From the NCBI RefSeq assembly GCF_021134715.1, contig NC_060020.1, positions 1,302,001 to 1,366,000 of the forward strand: 64,000 bases of DNA, in the 5' to 3' direction. This DNA comes from Daphnia pulex (taxonomy: Eukaryota; Arthropoda; Branchiopoda; Diplostraca; Daphniidae). How positions within the stretch are numbered: the stretch's first letter is position 1; each line of letters starts with the position of its first letter. Positions 50,130 to 62,560 of this stretch are shown here, one piece after another. The notes beneath the pieces are model-generated. The model saw only the letters and a program-made list of their open reading frames with translations. It had not been told where the DNA came from and did not search any database. Position numbers and translations under genes: made by a program.

Positions 50130-53100
50130 ATGGAAACCGCCGGTAGTGGAGCCGGTGGAACGGCCATCGCTCCGCCCAGATTGGCGCCAGTTAGCGGCGT
50201 TCTCAGTCAGGTAACTCAATCTATCTTTTATAAGAGATATTTCACCTCATTACTCACGGCACAGAGAGATACTATATTATACGTCCTCTATAAGCTCTCG
50301 GGTCATGAAAAACGTGAATGACGTATGCATGTATAGAAATCAATCAATGCCCCCCGACCCCGGAAAACTGATGATGATTGGAATCGTGTCTTTTATGTTT
50401 CCTGTCCAGGGTCAAGGTGTGATCAAACCGATCGCTTGTCGGCCGGTCGTGTCCTCGGCCAACACGACGCCCATCCTGGGTAATCGCTGTCTCAACAGCA
50501 GCAGCAGCCAATCGGCTACCAACAACCAGCAGCAACAGCAGCAGCCGGTGACGTCATCATCTGGTGGCTGCAATAACGCGACGACAAACAACAACAACAT
50601 CAACAACAACAACGCCGGCCGTCACTCGTGGGGTTTGTACAACAGCACGTCCGATTTGCGCTGCTCCGCCTTGTCGGCCGGGCAACAGACGCCCCTGGCC
50701 GCCACCCCCGCCAGAGGGCAACCGCATTTGCAGCGCTTCTCTTGGAGCAAAGGACCTCATGTGGAACCGTCAGAAATGGGCACGCTCTGCGCCAGGCCGG
50801 CAGCAGCAGCCGCCCAGCAAACGGCAGCGCCACCTTCCAGCGCCCAGCGAAAGTCACTGGACGCCACTCATGGCGGCCGACCGTCGGACAGCAGCAACTT
50901 ACCGCCGGCCATCCAGCATCAGAACAAGGCGGCCGCCGGCAGTATCACCAGCATCAACAGCATCAGCTCGGCAGCGGCCGGACAGACGACTGGACCTAGC
51001 GGCCGAGTGGCCGATCTAAGTCGCCGATTCGGTGGCTCCCTCTCCAGCGTCGCGGCACCGCCCAATTCTCCCACGCAGATCCGTCAGCCGCCGGCGTATC
51101 GGCCACCGCCCTCTTCGTCACGCTCCTCCGGTGAGTTGGTTTTTTTATTCATCACGAATGATTGATAGGCCGTGTGTACTTAACAATGAATAAATAATTA
51201 CTGGGCGCTCGCTTCTACACAATGTCACTGGCGGACGACTAAAATTGGAATTTTTTATTTTTATTTCATTTTCTACTTCGATTTCCCGATCATTAAAAAA
51301 TGGGCGCAGTCAATAAAGGAAGCGCTGGCGTATTGGGCGGATCCGGCAGCAGCAGCAGCAACAACAACAGCGTCGGCGGAGTCACGTACAGCAGTTCCGA
51401 ATTGCACCTGGACAGAGTTTCGTCGCTGCAGCCGTTCAATTGCGCAAGACCGGGTGTGCCCAACGGAACTTCGACGCCGCAATGGGTCCTCGGCGGCTCT
51501 GAAGTGAACCTCAGCAGTTTGGCGAGGTACGAACGCGAGTCGTAAACATTTTTTGTTCATTTGTTTCATTTGAAAATTTTTGTGTAATTCCGTCAGGTCG
51601 ACCTTGCCACGTCATTCCCAGCAGCAGCAGCAGCAACAGCAGCAGCAAGACATTGAAAATGGCGGCCTGTTGGGTTTGAGCAAGAACAGCAAAGGCGGAC
51701 TTTTATTGAGCGCCTACGATCCGTTGCATCATCACTCATCGGCCGGCATCCATCACCACGGAGCCCTGATGAGCTGTAATGGCAGTCGAAGCAGCTGGGC
51801 CGGCCTGCCGTCCGTCTCCAAGGGCTCGTCTCTGATGAACAGCAGCATGAGCAGCAACGGGAGCAGCACGACTCTGCTGTCGACGTCGTTCGAGCGTCGC
51901 GGGGAAAATGACGGAGGCGCCGTCACGCCGGTGGTCGAGGAAGGAAGAATCCGATCCATCCTGGGCGGAAGCTCCGTCATCAGCAGCTACGGGCTCCAGC
52001 GGATGAGGAAGCAATCGACGGGCTCCTCGCTGGACGAGGATTTCGACTGCTGCGACGGCGGCGACAATTCGCTGGCGGACGGAACTCCGTCGCCGTCCGA
52101 CTCTGGCGTGGCCGAACTGGAAGTTCTGCTCAAGGAAAAGGACTGCGAAATCGCTCTGCTCAGGGAGACCCTGGAACAGAACGAGGCCGTCATCTTCCAG
52201 GTGTACCAGGAGAAGGAAAAGAGTTGGGAGCGGGAGCTCAAGAAATTGCGGTCCATCTATGAAGAGCGAATGAGAGCCGCCCAGCAACAATCATCTCAGG
52301 CTGAACGCCAATTGCAGGTAACAATGAAATAATAATTCTTTTTTTAAAAAAGAATTGAATGAATTGACACAAATTTCGCTTCGCCTTTTCGTATTGCAGA
52401 CTCAGACGCAACAATGGCAATCGGATCGGAAACAATTGAAGCAGCAGGTGCAGCAGCTCAAGGGCCAGCTGGAGCAAGTGCAGTCGAGGCTGGACGAGAC
52501 GTCGTGGACGCTTTGCCAAAAGAGCGGCGAGATGGCCTTGCTCAAGTCGCAGCTGAAGGAAGCCCAAAACGAGCAGAGTCAACGCTGCCAGGAAATGGCC
52601 AAGATGCGGGCCCAGCTCAAGGAGTCTCAAGAGCTGGCCCACAATACCAGACAAAGGCTGGAACAAGCCATGACTCACCAGAAGCCGTTGGATAACAGGC
52701 GCAGTATCACTTCGCCCATCTTGTCCGGTCGCAAATTGATTGGCGAACCCGAACAACAGCAGCAGCACAACGGATCCTCATCTGCCACCAGTTTGACCGT
52801 CGCCGATGTCCAGCGGCTCCAGCGGAGAATCATGGAACAGCAGCAGAGCATCGACGCAGAGCGACAGGTATATATCGTCATTCATATTTCTTTACTTGTC
52901 AGACAATGGCCAGTGTTTAAACAATAACTAACTGTCATTTTCGTTGTTTTCCTGGGGGGAAAAATAAAGGTGTGGCACGAAGAGAAGGCCACAGTGTTGG
53001 TTTATCAACGCCATCTCCAGCAGCAGTACGTCCAGGCCATGAAGAGGAACCAGCAGTTGGAAGATGCTTTGGGTTTGCTGGGCATTACGGGTGTGCCTCC

Positions 53101-53227
53101 GTCCTCTATGGGCCAGCAGCAGAAACATCCGCCCATGTCGTCGCCCAAATCCAACTGCAGCGACCCCATCACCATTGACCTGGATTCATCCAGCAATAGC
53201 AGCAGCACTGGTGAAACCCACTGCTGA
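50130..53227 (+). CDS. LZTS: LZTS/Fezzin family coiled-coil scaffold protein
   Basis: Vertebrate LZTS1-3 (Fezzins) are cytoskeletal/postsynaptic scaffolds whose C-terminal coiled coil binds SIPA1L proteins and whose tail binds Shank PDZ domains (family knowledge). Six coding exons, 50130-50210, 50410-51130, 51310-51526, 51597-52317, 52400-52867 and 52970-53227, join in phase to 821 residues. The start is the ATG at 50130 after a GCC repeat; the leader exon begins at 49961. Residues 1-500 are low-complexity, rich in Ser, Asn, Ala and Gln with poly-Q (exon 51597) and a GRVADLSRRFGG motif. A long coiled coil runs from about residue 509 (ELEVLLKEKDCEIALLRETL) to 675, with a further segment at about 715-770. 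The protein ends STGETHC, with T at -2, reminiscent of a PDZ ligand. Assignment rests on coiled-coil phrasing and layout, so LZTS2 versus LZTS3 orthology is undecided. Confidence 0.78.
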
Positions 53228-54121
53228 AACCAGGCGGTGGTTATTTTTCTCTCTAGCTCTCCTTTTTTCTTCCTTCCTTTATCACGTCAATTTTAATCGC
53301 ATATATAAATACTATAGACTTAATGACATGAATAACTTTTTCCCTCCTCCAAAAAGCCAAGCTTATATATATACATAAATATATATAACGAAATCGTAAC
53401 TAACCACTATATTATAATGTATACTGTACTATATCATACATAAGAAAATTCCTTATATTATTAAACCCTGTGTATTAACCCAATAATCGGGTTCGCTGAT
53501 GGATACACACCTATTCCAGCAGCCAAACCCCCCCCTGTGTAATAACAGCATGACCCATAAAACACACAGTACTTTTTGAATCACGACAATCAGCAGTCAT
53601 TTTCAGCTGTTTGAATGTCGTTTTTCTTTTTTCTTATTTTTTTACCCCGGATGATGTCATCACGTGAACTTAATGATTATTATAGTATAACCAGATGTGA
53701 CGGTGATATATATAATGTATACTGTGTACTACATTTCGCCCGACGGACGTAATTTTTACAAACGGAAGAACGGCCGATGATGATTGTTATTAAAAAAATA
53801 CCGTTCCAGTTCCCTTCGAAAAAATTACCATTTACACACTGACATTAAAAATACTATACACACACCAAACTAGCCTACATACTAAGTACTATTCAATTCA
53901 AACTACTACTACCAAGTTCGTAAACAAGCATTTGGGAGCGTATAAATGTAAGATTATAAATATTATTTACTAGCGACGTATAACCAGTTTGTTTCTTTTC
54001 TTTTTTTCTTTTCATATCAAAAGAAGAGAAGAATGTACATTTCTTTTTGAACGGATCAAGTCTATTGAAATATGAATGATGAAACTTGTATTTTGTATGC
54101 CTCCATCAGCTTTACGTGACA
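53228..54121 (+). other. 3' UTR of the LZTS gene
   Basis: AT-rich, with TATATA stretches and no frame. Ends near the AATAAA at 54122. Confidence 0.5.
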
Positions 54122-54127
54122 AATAAA
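54122..54127 (+). terminator. Polyadenylation signal of the LZTS gene
   Basis: AATAAA about 900 bases after the LZTS stop, followed by a T/G-rich stretch. The opposing SapA gene 2 has its own minus-strand AATAAA near 54230, so the two genes are convergent with about 100 bases between signals. Confidence 0.5.
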
Positions 54128-54449
54128 CGGATATGCGTGAAGTGTGTTTATTTCTATATAAGCCGAGCGATTCGATAAATCACGTACGACATGAAAAGGG
54201 TCTCCAAGAGCTTTTTTTTTTCTTTTTTCTTTATTTGAATAGCCAATTATTTATGTCTCGGCCTTCACCGGTTACAGAGTCAGAAGAGTGTGAATACAAT
54301 GACAAGTAGAAAAGAGTCATGAAGAAGCGCCTTTCACCAACAACAGCGTCGTCACCGGCCATCAACGAAATGGGAGAAAAGTTGAAGGCCATCAGCCTTT
54401 TGGACACGGGCAAAAAGGCGTCGTTATTCATTGGCTGGGACGCTCCTTC

Positions 54450-54831
54450 TTATCCGCTGAATCCAACGCGATTGCAGTGGTCGACAGCCTGTCGTATACA
54501 TCAGAATCGAATTAATTAAAGTCGAGGAAATAAATTGGGTTTATAATGATATAATTGGACAGCGTATAGCGTACCCCTTGACCGCACAGCTGGGCGTTCT
54601 GTGGGCTTGCGCACCAAAAAGCTGGGCCGAAAGTACAACGATTACCACCAACCATCGGCGGACGACCGCCAGTTAGTTGCGGGGTCTGCTCCGTCTCGAC
54701 TTTGAAAACAATTACGTGATTAGTTATTAATGTTCTTTGAACGAAATAAAGAATTATAAAATTAAAGTAAATTTACCGACGAAGAAGGCAGCGATCAAGA
54801 CGACGCAGAAAATGATCAACAATGAACGCAT
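54450..54831 (-). CDS. Second small secreted SapA-domain peptide
   Basis: Exons 54777-54831, 54575-54699 and 54450-54488 give 72 residues. The signal peptide is MRSLLIIFCVVLIAAFFV, very like that of the 4702-5018 gene (MRSMLILLCFVLAVAF). A short Pro/Gly-rich spacer (TPQLTGGRPPMVGG) precedes the domain: RCTFGPAFWCASPQ, then LCGQG and DHCNRVG, cysteine spacing C-x7-C-x8-C-x7-C. Intron positions and phases (1 after the signal peptide; 0 just after the third cysteine) are identical to the other gene, so they are paralogues about 50 kb apart on opposite strands. A TATA box lies upstream; minus-strand AATAAA near 54230. Function unknown; the long spacer could allow processing. Confidence 0.8.
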
Positions 54832-54870
54832 CTTGGAAGACTAATGAATATGCCGACAGGTGAACAAGGG

Positions 54871-54880
54871 CCTTTATATA
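54871..54880 (-). promoter_or_regulatory. TATA box of SapA gene 2
   Basis: TATATAAAGG on the minus strand, 40 bases upstream of the start codon, the same distance as the TATA box of the paralogue at 4654. Both genes therefore have short leaders and focused promoters. Confidence 0.65.
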
Positions 54881-55924
54881 CCAAATGGTAGACAGCGATG
54901 ACATGGCAACAAAACTTGGTTGGGAAATCCAACGTCGCCATACCAAGGCCAGTCTACTTTCCAATATTATTTGTGTTGATTGTGCAATGCATGTTTTGTT
55001 TAACTTTCTATCGCCAAGCGGAAGGTAAAATGATAAGCACATTAATAAGACGCACCAAAAACATTTGATTGCAGATTTGGTTATTCCTGCGGTCAGCGCC
55101 ATCTATTGGTTGGTGGTGATTGGAGGGGGTGGGACTTAGGCTTGACCTAAGGTCGACTAAAACTGATGGAAAATTCGCGGGAAAATGGCATAAAGTGCAC
55201 CGGTGTGTCGCATGTAAGAGCTCTCCAACTTGATTTCCTGCAATGAAATGAACTTTTAACCAAACTAAAGTTTGATTGATCTTTCTTTTAATAGAAATTT
55301 CTAGTTTCAAAGACAACTTTGATAAGTTAAATAAGCATTTGCCTTGCTTCTAAACTGGTGATAGCCATTTTTATCATTGTCAATGTTTCTCAACATAATC
55401 TCAAAATGTCTGTTCTATTGTTAATTTTTCAGCATCTACCTCGACTTTTAATTCAACTTCAACTCTACCCCTATGTAAAATTATATTGGTTAGTATTACA
55501 GCTCATTATGTAAGTGAAATTCAACATTTCAGGCAGCCTACGTTAGCTCATGTGGTTCCCAAAACAGACAAAGCAATAATATGAACACATGCAAGTACTG
55601 CTCACACACTATGTGAAATTCTTTGTCATTGATTGTTGAATATTACCATTTGATGAGATTTAGCACCATTGATTTGGATGCAGCCTTTCTCCTTGCTTTA
55701 ATTTCGGTTTTCAAAAAATACTTGTCAGTTTGTTTGCTCTGCAAGTGGACACTGGACATGGAATTGTACCAAAATGTGTATTCTTTTTATTTCAGATCCC
55801 TTCTTGACATCACATGCAAAGTTTATTTCAAGAGATTCTACAGTCTACACTACGTCAGCTGTGTCCATGTGCAGCACATCTTTTACTATTCCACAAAGGC
55901 AAATAACTCATCTAATTTAAATCC
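54881..55924. other. Spacer and leader of the orphan gene
   Basis: AT-rich. The frame 55623-55973 is open but overlaps the leader of the next gene in another frame and has no recognisable features. It probably contains that gene's promoter and 5' UTR. Confidence 0.4.
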
Positions 55925-57244
55925 ATGGCATCTCAATCTCCCATCGGTTGTTCTTCTCAATCTTCCTTCTTAACTGTTGACAAAAAACATGAGATAGAGA
56001 TGGATAATCTTCAATATCTGGCACCTGCTTCCATTCTAACTCCAAGTCCTAGTCCTTTATTGATGCCAGTTGATTCAAATTGGATGACACCCTCAGAATA
56101 TCCTGTTCATTCATCCTCTACCCATATGAAAGCACAGTTTACTCGTGTAGCATATCCGAATTCACAGGAATCTGTTACGAATGTTCCACCAATTCGAGAA
56201 GTTGTAATGCCAGATCGTTACTCAGCAACAGCAATGGAACAAGAAGTGATGATGGAGACCACTTTCCTTGAAGACTCCATGTCCAAGAAGACCCCTGATT
56301 TATCTGATTGGCATTGCAGTCCACCTTTTCAATTTGAGGATGTGTCGGAAGATGTTGACATCTCTAACAAGGATATGCCATTTTCCCATTTCACGGAGAA
56401 ACCTCAAATACCTAACGTGAAGCTCGAGTCGCCCGCTATTTGTGAAGACATTTGTTGGGAAGGCAGCGCATTTGATCCACTCGATGACAGTCGTCTTTGT
56501 TTTACCCATTTCCTGGAACCTCAAGATGTCAAAGAAATGGATCAAGAAATGGAAATGGATCCATTATTCATCACCACTGTTGCACCAATTGCACCTCCAT
56601 TTCTCGTTGCTCCCGTCCTTAACCCACCGTTAGCCGCTGGGAAAATAACTGCCAATCCCTTTCTTCTTTCCGATTTTCCCGAAACAACAACACCTCTTCA
56701 AGCAAAAAAACGATTGATCGAAACCAATGTAAGCCAATCTCCCAGAAAATTAACAAAAATGGCCCCGCATGTTATGCCTGTGAAAGTTGAATTACTTCAA
56801 CACAATTCGCCGGTTTGGTTGGTGAAATCTGAATTCGAGGAATCCAGTGTCATTGATCCCGACGAGATTCGACTGCTTCCCTTCGCACCTTCACATTTGG
56901 AATCACCACAAGAAGCTACTACAAAAGTCCCATTGAGTCGTCCTTCTACATCTTCGGTACCAAAGTCAAAAGTTGACATAGACGTGGATGAAGAAGGTAA
57001 TTTATTCGCCACCATTCGTCTGATTGCCCCATCGCCTTCCATCACATCAAACAAACTTAAGGCATCAAAGAATGTTAACTGCAAAAACAAGAGGACTAGT
57101 AATCACTTTGGGCACTCTGGAAAAAATCCATCATCAAGGTTAAGCACAAAAAAAGAAACAAGAGCCAAAAAAGAGGACCCATTTTCTGTCAAGAGTCTGA
57201 TGGCAAAGTTCATTGAAGCTGCAAAAAATAAAAAAATCTCCTAA
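55925..57244 (+). CDS. Orphan acidic/basic-tailed nuclear-type protein, 439 residues
   Basis: Single uninterrupted frame with the start in context aaatccATGG. I do not recognise the family. The first 300 residues are Ser/Pro/Thr-rich and acidic, with hydrophobic patches of the kind seen in transactivation regions (DLSDWHCSPPFQFEDVSED, DICWEGSAFDPLDDS, MDQEMEMDPLF). Two similar phrases, VKLESP and VKVELL, fit the sumoylation consensus. The last 70 residues are strongly basic (KNKRTSNHF, STKKETRAKKEDP) and end in a short amphipathic segment (SVKSLMAKFIEAAKN). There is no zinc finger, bZIP or helix-loop-helix. AATAAA follows at 57604. A transcriptional co-regulator is a guess. Lack of introns is odd in this intron-rich window and could mean a retrogene. 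Confidence 0.7.
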   Translation: MASQSPIGCSSQSSFLTVDKKHEIEMDNLQYLAPASILTPSPSPLLMPVDSNWMTPSEYPVHSSSTHMKAQFTRVAYPNSQESVTNVPPIREVVMPDRYSATAMEQEVMMETTFLEDSMSKKTPDLSDWHCSPPFQFEDVSEDVDISNKDMPFSHFTEKPQIPNVKLESPAICEDICWEGSAFDPLDDSRLCFTHFLEPQDVKEMDQEMEMDPLFITTVAPIAPPFLVAPVLNPPLAAGKITANPFLLSDFPETTTPLQAKKRLIETNVSQSPRKLTKMAPHVMPVKVELLQHNSPVWLVKSEFEESSVIDPDEIRLLPFAPSHLESPQEATTKVPLSRPSTSSVPKSKVDIDVDEEGNLFATIRLIAPSPSITSNKLKASKNVNCKNKRTSNHFGHSGKNPSSRLSTKKETRAKKEDPFSVKSLMAKFIEAAKNKKIS

Positions 57245-57603
57245 CTTTGATAACTATATATGATAAAACTTGGAGTTCCATGTTTATTTCAGATTATTTT
57301 AGTTTATTTTTATGTGTGCATGATTAGTTCGCCAATGTGGAATGTGATGACTACTGAAACCCCCTATCCCCATATTCCCCTTTGTCTTGCGTTTTTTGTT
57401 TGGATCCTCGTTCAAGTAGTCAGTTTCGCGTTGAGTTACAAACGAACCGGTATCGCATCAAAATGTTCGTCATAGCTTTATCTCCCAAGATTTTATACAC
57501 TGTGATGAAACCTTCCGAAAATTATTTTGTAATAGTTCATTGATATTTTGTTTGTAAAACAAAACTCGCCATTATTTTTTGTAACCCAGAAATTCATCGT
57601 ATC

Positions 57604-57609
57604 AATAAA
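57604..57609 (+). terminator. Polyadenylation signal of the orphan gene
   Basis: AATAAA 360 bases after the stop, followed by a GT-rich element (tgcttgtatgaatg). Confidence 0.5.
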
Positions 57610-58655
57610 TACAGATGCTTGTATGAATGATCGCCTCCGTTGTTATTTTTCTTCGAACGGTTGATTTTATAACATACAATGAAATAATGACTAACAAAAA
57701 AAACAGCAATCATAACTTTGACAGAAATATTCATCATGCTGCTACCACGTCTTTTAATGTCCTATTAATTAATTTATATACAGTGATGCTTATAGGAATT
57801 TCTTTCTTCTTTTAAAAGGTAATTTCATTTGAATTAAGTGCTACTATCCTTTTTATTAACACATTTAGCATTTTAATCTCACACAAAATAAATATATTGT
57901 TGATTAAAAAATTAAAAAACATCATCCCGTTAATAGGCCTGAATGAAATTCAACATTAATAAATTACATTCAAAGCTTTAGACAGGCTTTAGAGAAATAG
58001 AGAGCTACAGCCCTGCTACAGCCTACTTTCCATTTTCAAATTCCAACCGTCTTTTTTTCAAAGAAAAGGAAAATATTCCCGCCGTTTCTCCTAGTGAAAT
58101 TTGGCAACATCTCGCTAGGAATTTTTTAGAGCCACCCATTTTCAGCCAGCCTTTACGCTACCAGAATTTTTAGAGACCAGTTTGGTATTAGAACCGCGCG
58201 ATTGTGAACCTAAAGCTTAAAACCGCCGGTGAGTTAGATTTATCTTCGAATATTGTCCACATCCTTCATCTTTTCGTTGTTTTAAGTAAGCAGTAATGTT
58301 TCTTTTGCCAATCTCTTTTTAATTCGGCATGGAAAGTATTTTAGTCATCATAGTTATTTTATTCTGCATTTTTCAAGTTGTAACCTCTAACAGTCATCTT
58401 CCTCCATCAAAGACAACGCACTAAGCTAGTCAGTGGCGGTAAAACTGTTCTGTGGTAGTTGTTTGAAATAGTCCCTTTTTTCTCTTGACATTAAACATTG
58501 ACAGTTAACTTGTAAGTGTTCACGAGTGTGTAAATTTTTAGAAAAATATATTTTGTTGTCGTTAGATTAAGTTCCAGTAAATTCTTGTTGAATGACGCAA
58601 TCAAGTCTGATCGATTCACTTATCTTTTCTCATTATTTGTAGGATTTACAACAGA
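57610..58655. other. Spacer, Ran promoter and 5' UTR
   Basis: The Ran leader appears split: a noncoding exon ends at 58228 (ACCGCCG/GTGAGT) and the next begins at 58643 after ttatttgtag, 13 bases before the ATG. The rest is AT-rich with nothing recognised. Confidence 0.5.
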
Positions 58656-59420
<765 letters not shown>

Positions 59421-59578
59421 CATCAACATATTAGGATTTAAGCCACTACACCCTCCCACAAATTTTTCCATCTGTGTTTTCTGCCTTCTATCTTAACCAA
59501 TTTTTATTTGCGAGGTATGAAAATACATTGTGCGTCATAATACAAAAGTCTTTCGAATTTTTGTTTATTAGTGCATAA

Positions 59579-59642
59579 TTTATTTGCGCAAGGGAAAATA
59601 TACAAAGTAGTAAAGTTAAGAAAAATGTAGTGAACAAATAAA
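59579..59642. terminator. Overlapping convergent polyadenylation region (Ran / NFATC2IP)
   Basis: The minus-strand AATAAA for NFATC2IP is at 59579-59584, and a plus-strand AATAAA suited to Ran is at 59637-59642, touching the NFATC2IP stop codon at 59643-59645. If both are used, the two transcripts overlap by at least about 60 bases. Confidence 0.5.
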
Positions 59643-60904
59643 CTACTCTCTAATGAAAACATCGATACACTCGCCACCTTCAAATTCCAGACTAGACGGT
59701 GTGTCATCTTCTTCCAACATTTCGCCGTCAAATTTAAACTTCAATTTGGACAAATCAATCCCGGTTGCTTCCGCATACTTCTGCATCAAAACTGCCATAG
59801 GGTCTTCGGGGCGCATTGATATAACCACTTGTGCATTCCGGTTCTGACTCTGAACCTTTAACTCCAACAATGTTTCGTTGGAGCTGACGACAACTCCTTC
59901 TTTGCAGACTGAAGCATCTGTTAAAAAAAAGCACTGTTACAACGTTCGCTAATACCAAACCCAATCGTCCAAAGTTTTTACATTGGAAAACCAATTGACT
60001 TCATGCCAGGGTTGCTAAAACCGATTTATGACGCTGAAATGGACTGTAATTTGAATGACAAGTAACATACCAATGATGTCTGATATCCCAAGTGGCACTG
60101 TTTTGAGACTGTCATAGTCATTCAGTAGTTGATCATTGAAATATAGAATTATTTGTCCAGCATCCACATCAGTGATCTCTGATAATTTCTGGCAGATGGT
60201 TTTGAAATAATCAGCCTGAATAATAGTAATAATAGTAAAAATGTAGTGGACTAGTTATTGATATGTTGGATGTTGAAGGTTACCCTTTTGATTTCTATCC
60301 TCCACACTTTTTGGGCAATGAAGCGAACTTTAACTACCACTATTTCATCACCATCAAGGGTCTGATTCAATTGCTGCACAAAAATATAGAAATATATAGG
60401 CAAGAGAATATAAAAGATTATTTACCAAAACCATTTTTCACTTCTTACCGAATCATTCAACGAAGCACAATAGAGTGGGTCCTCCTCACACTCAATTTCA
60501 TCTTGTATTGCTGCAGGTACTTTACTGAGTTTACGTGATGTAAGATCTTCTGAAAATGACACTTCAGGTGATATATTGATGCAGTCTTCTATGTCTTCTA
60601 GAGTTTCCACTTGTCTGTCTGTTTCTTCGTGAACTTCTGTTTCATCTAAATCAACTTCTTGAATTTCTCTGTTTGGAACTCTAAGTACTTCTTCATCACT
60701 ACTTTCATCAATCTGCTGAACAGGTGTTGGTGATACGTTTCCAGCTGAGGTAAAAATTTTGGTCTCTTTTTTGTTGGCAAGATGCGGTTTTCCTGTAGAA
60801 CAAACTGCTTGCTTTTCTTTTTTAAAACGCTTACAAGCCCCCGAATATAAAGAACTAAAGTCTTCGTCTTCGTCTGAGTAGTCGGAATGTTTCGCGACAG
60901 ACAT
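59643..60904 (-). CDS. NFATC2IP: NFATC2IP/NIP45-Rad60-Esc2 family protein with tandem SUMO-like domains
   Basis: Family members assist SUMO-pathway and Smc5/6-linked genome maintenance by presenting SUMO-like domains to Ubc9 (family knowledge). Four exons, 60449-60904, 60284-60373, 60071-60215 and 59643-59917, join in phase to about 321 residues. Residues 1-152 are acidic and disordered, starting MSVAKHSDYSDEDEDF and including DESSDEEV. The first SUMO-like domain (about 160-230) has VVVKVRFIAQKVWRIEIKR and ILYFNDQLLNDYDSLKTV. The second (about 248-321) has LKVQSQNRNAQVVISMRP, LKFKFDGEMLEEDDTP and ends ECIDVFIRE. There is no C-terminal Gly-Gly, so it is not conjugated. The arrangement is that of NFATC2IP. 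Minus-strand AATAAA at 59579-59584. Confidence 0.9.
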
Positions 60905-61624
60905 GATTCAACAGCTACAACGTGGATATAACTTGCGAATTTACGATGGAAAACAATTGTTTCAACTTACTAGATAACTAGAACAAGTGAAGAGAATCAA
61001 TAATTCGCTTGCAATGGGTTTGATATTCGTTGACTAAAGCGTGAATAAAAAATTTTTGTTACGTCTCTATCTTACTTCAATCTATGTTTACTCGTCCAGA
61101 CTTGTTAAATTAAAAATGCAAGGACCACTTAAGTACTAGGCCGGTCATTGAGCTATTCCATGGCGTAACTTTTTTCTATCCATCCATCTGAGTTCTGTCC
61201 GAAGCTAAGAGATGGCGTATCTAGTACGTCACGTACATTTACATTAGGCAATATTTTTATGCATATCATTATTTTGGAAAAGTAACGGAATTTTATTCTA
61301 TTATTATTTTGATCCAAATAAAATGAATCGCTTGAACCTTGAAATCAATCAGTTCAGAATTTCACATTTCAAGTACAATTAATTGCCGCTAGATGTCGTT
61401 TCCCCTCCAGGTGGCGCAAATCAATGGCCAAATTGACAATAGAGCAAACCAACGCCATGGCAACCTCGCGGCGGCCATATTATGTGAACTTTCACTGTGG
61501 AGTGTGGGCGATGTGGAGTGTTCTTACGGGTTTTGGTTAACTAGGATTTACTTGTTAAATAACTAAAATAAGTGTCATATGAAAGATGTTGATTTCAACA
61601 TTTATGGCTGATTAGTGATTACAG
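60905..61624. other. Spacer / bidirectional promoter region
   Basis: Probably holds the NFATC2IP promoter and the promoter of the plus-strand transcript starting near 61480, where gcggcggccatattatg resembles a YY1-type (GCCAT) element. No coding signal. Confidence 0.35.
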
Positions 61625-62560
61625 TGAGAAGGGCCTTCCCGCATTCCATTTCCAGCACGTGATCGATCCTGTTCGAAATATACTACCTGGCATATTCGAT
61701 CTAATGCAACTCGCCGATTCATTGGTGGAGGTTAGTATTGAAAATCTTTTGTTCAAGTGTTGAGTTTCCTTAAGTTAAGTAGTTTTCTTTCGTTCACCAT
61801 CATGATTTGTATAATCTTTGGTGGATTCATAGTTACATTCAAGTTTATTTTCTGTGCAATTTGTTGGTGATGTGATTTTTTTTTTATTTGTGTTGGATCA
61901 TCTTTCAAATTTCTGATTCTAACACTGTAGGAAGGCATAGGAAGGAACAGGAAACATTGGCTACAAGTACTAGCCTACCATCAATTCTTCCAGTAGAAAT
62001 CATTGTTTTGCTGAATGCATCATCCAGTTAATACAGGTAAAAACCAATAATAGCTTAGTCATATGGGAACATAATCAAGGCCATGTGTAATCTTCAGGTT
62101 TATTGCAGCAACTTTGGGGAAGTCACACCATGGTCACACGAAAAGATGCAGGACACATACCAACTTGTGGTGTATTCATCTGATTTTTACTCGAGCAGTA
62201 GGTAGCAATTAACTTTATTTTATTGAATTATTAATGTTGGAATATTGATTGAAATATTTCCCTTAGATTCAACATGACTGTTTGATGCCAAAGTTAGTTG
62301 GAACTCTAACTCAAACACCAATAACCGTTGCTGCTGCTGCCTTACAGCCACAGGCAGGAAAATTATTCTTTTCTTCAGAAAATTGTAAGTTTAATTTTTA
62401 TCTTTGAGATTTTTATGTTGAAAGTGAAAGAGTTAAAAATTCTGAAAAGCTAACTAAAAACTTTGTGTATTCATGTTATAGGGAAAGTTGCTGGAGTAAT
62501 CTGGTGTTCATGCTCATTTGATTCATTTCCTGCCAGCTAGTGAAAGCCGAAAGGCATATC
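61625..62560 (+). ncRNA. Candidate spliced transcript, lncRNA or unknown gene
   Basis: A series of short segments has clean splice signals: 61625-61730 (before GTTAGT), 61931-62036 (after tgtag, before GTAAAA), about 62098-62201 (after cttcag), 62267-62384 (after cccttag, before GTAAGT) and 62482 onward (after gttatag). No frame runs through all of them. Short frames are protein-like in parts (HVIDPVRNILPGIFDLMQLA in the first, MPKLVGTLTQTPITV in the fourth), but the second has a stop. Most likely a noncoding or weakly coding transcript. Exon boundaries are by eye. Confidence 0.3.

Noticed and set aside
50564..51019. Second long plus-strand frame
   Set aside because: Shadow of the LZTS exon 50410-51130 in another frame, with Arg/Pro/Thr bias produced by GCC-rich codons.
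51736..52768. Leu-rich minus-strand frames of up to 184 codons
   Set aside because: Antisense of the LZTS coiled-coil exons. CAG and CTG codons give artificial leucine runs.
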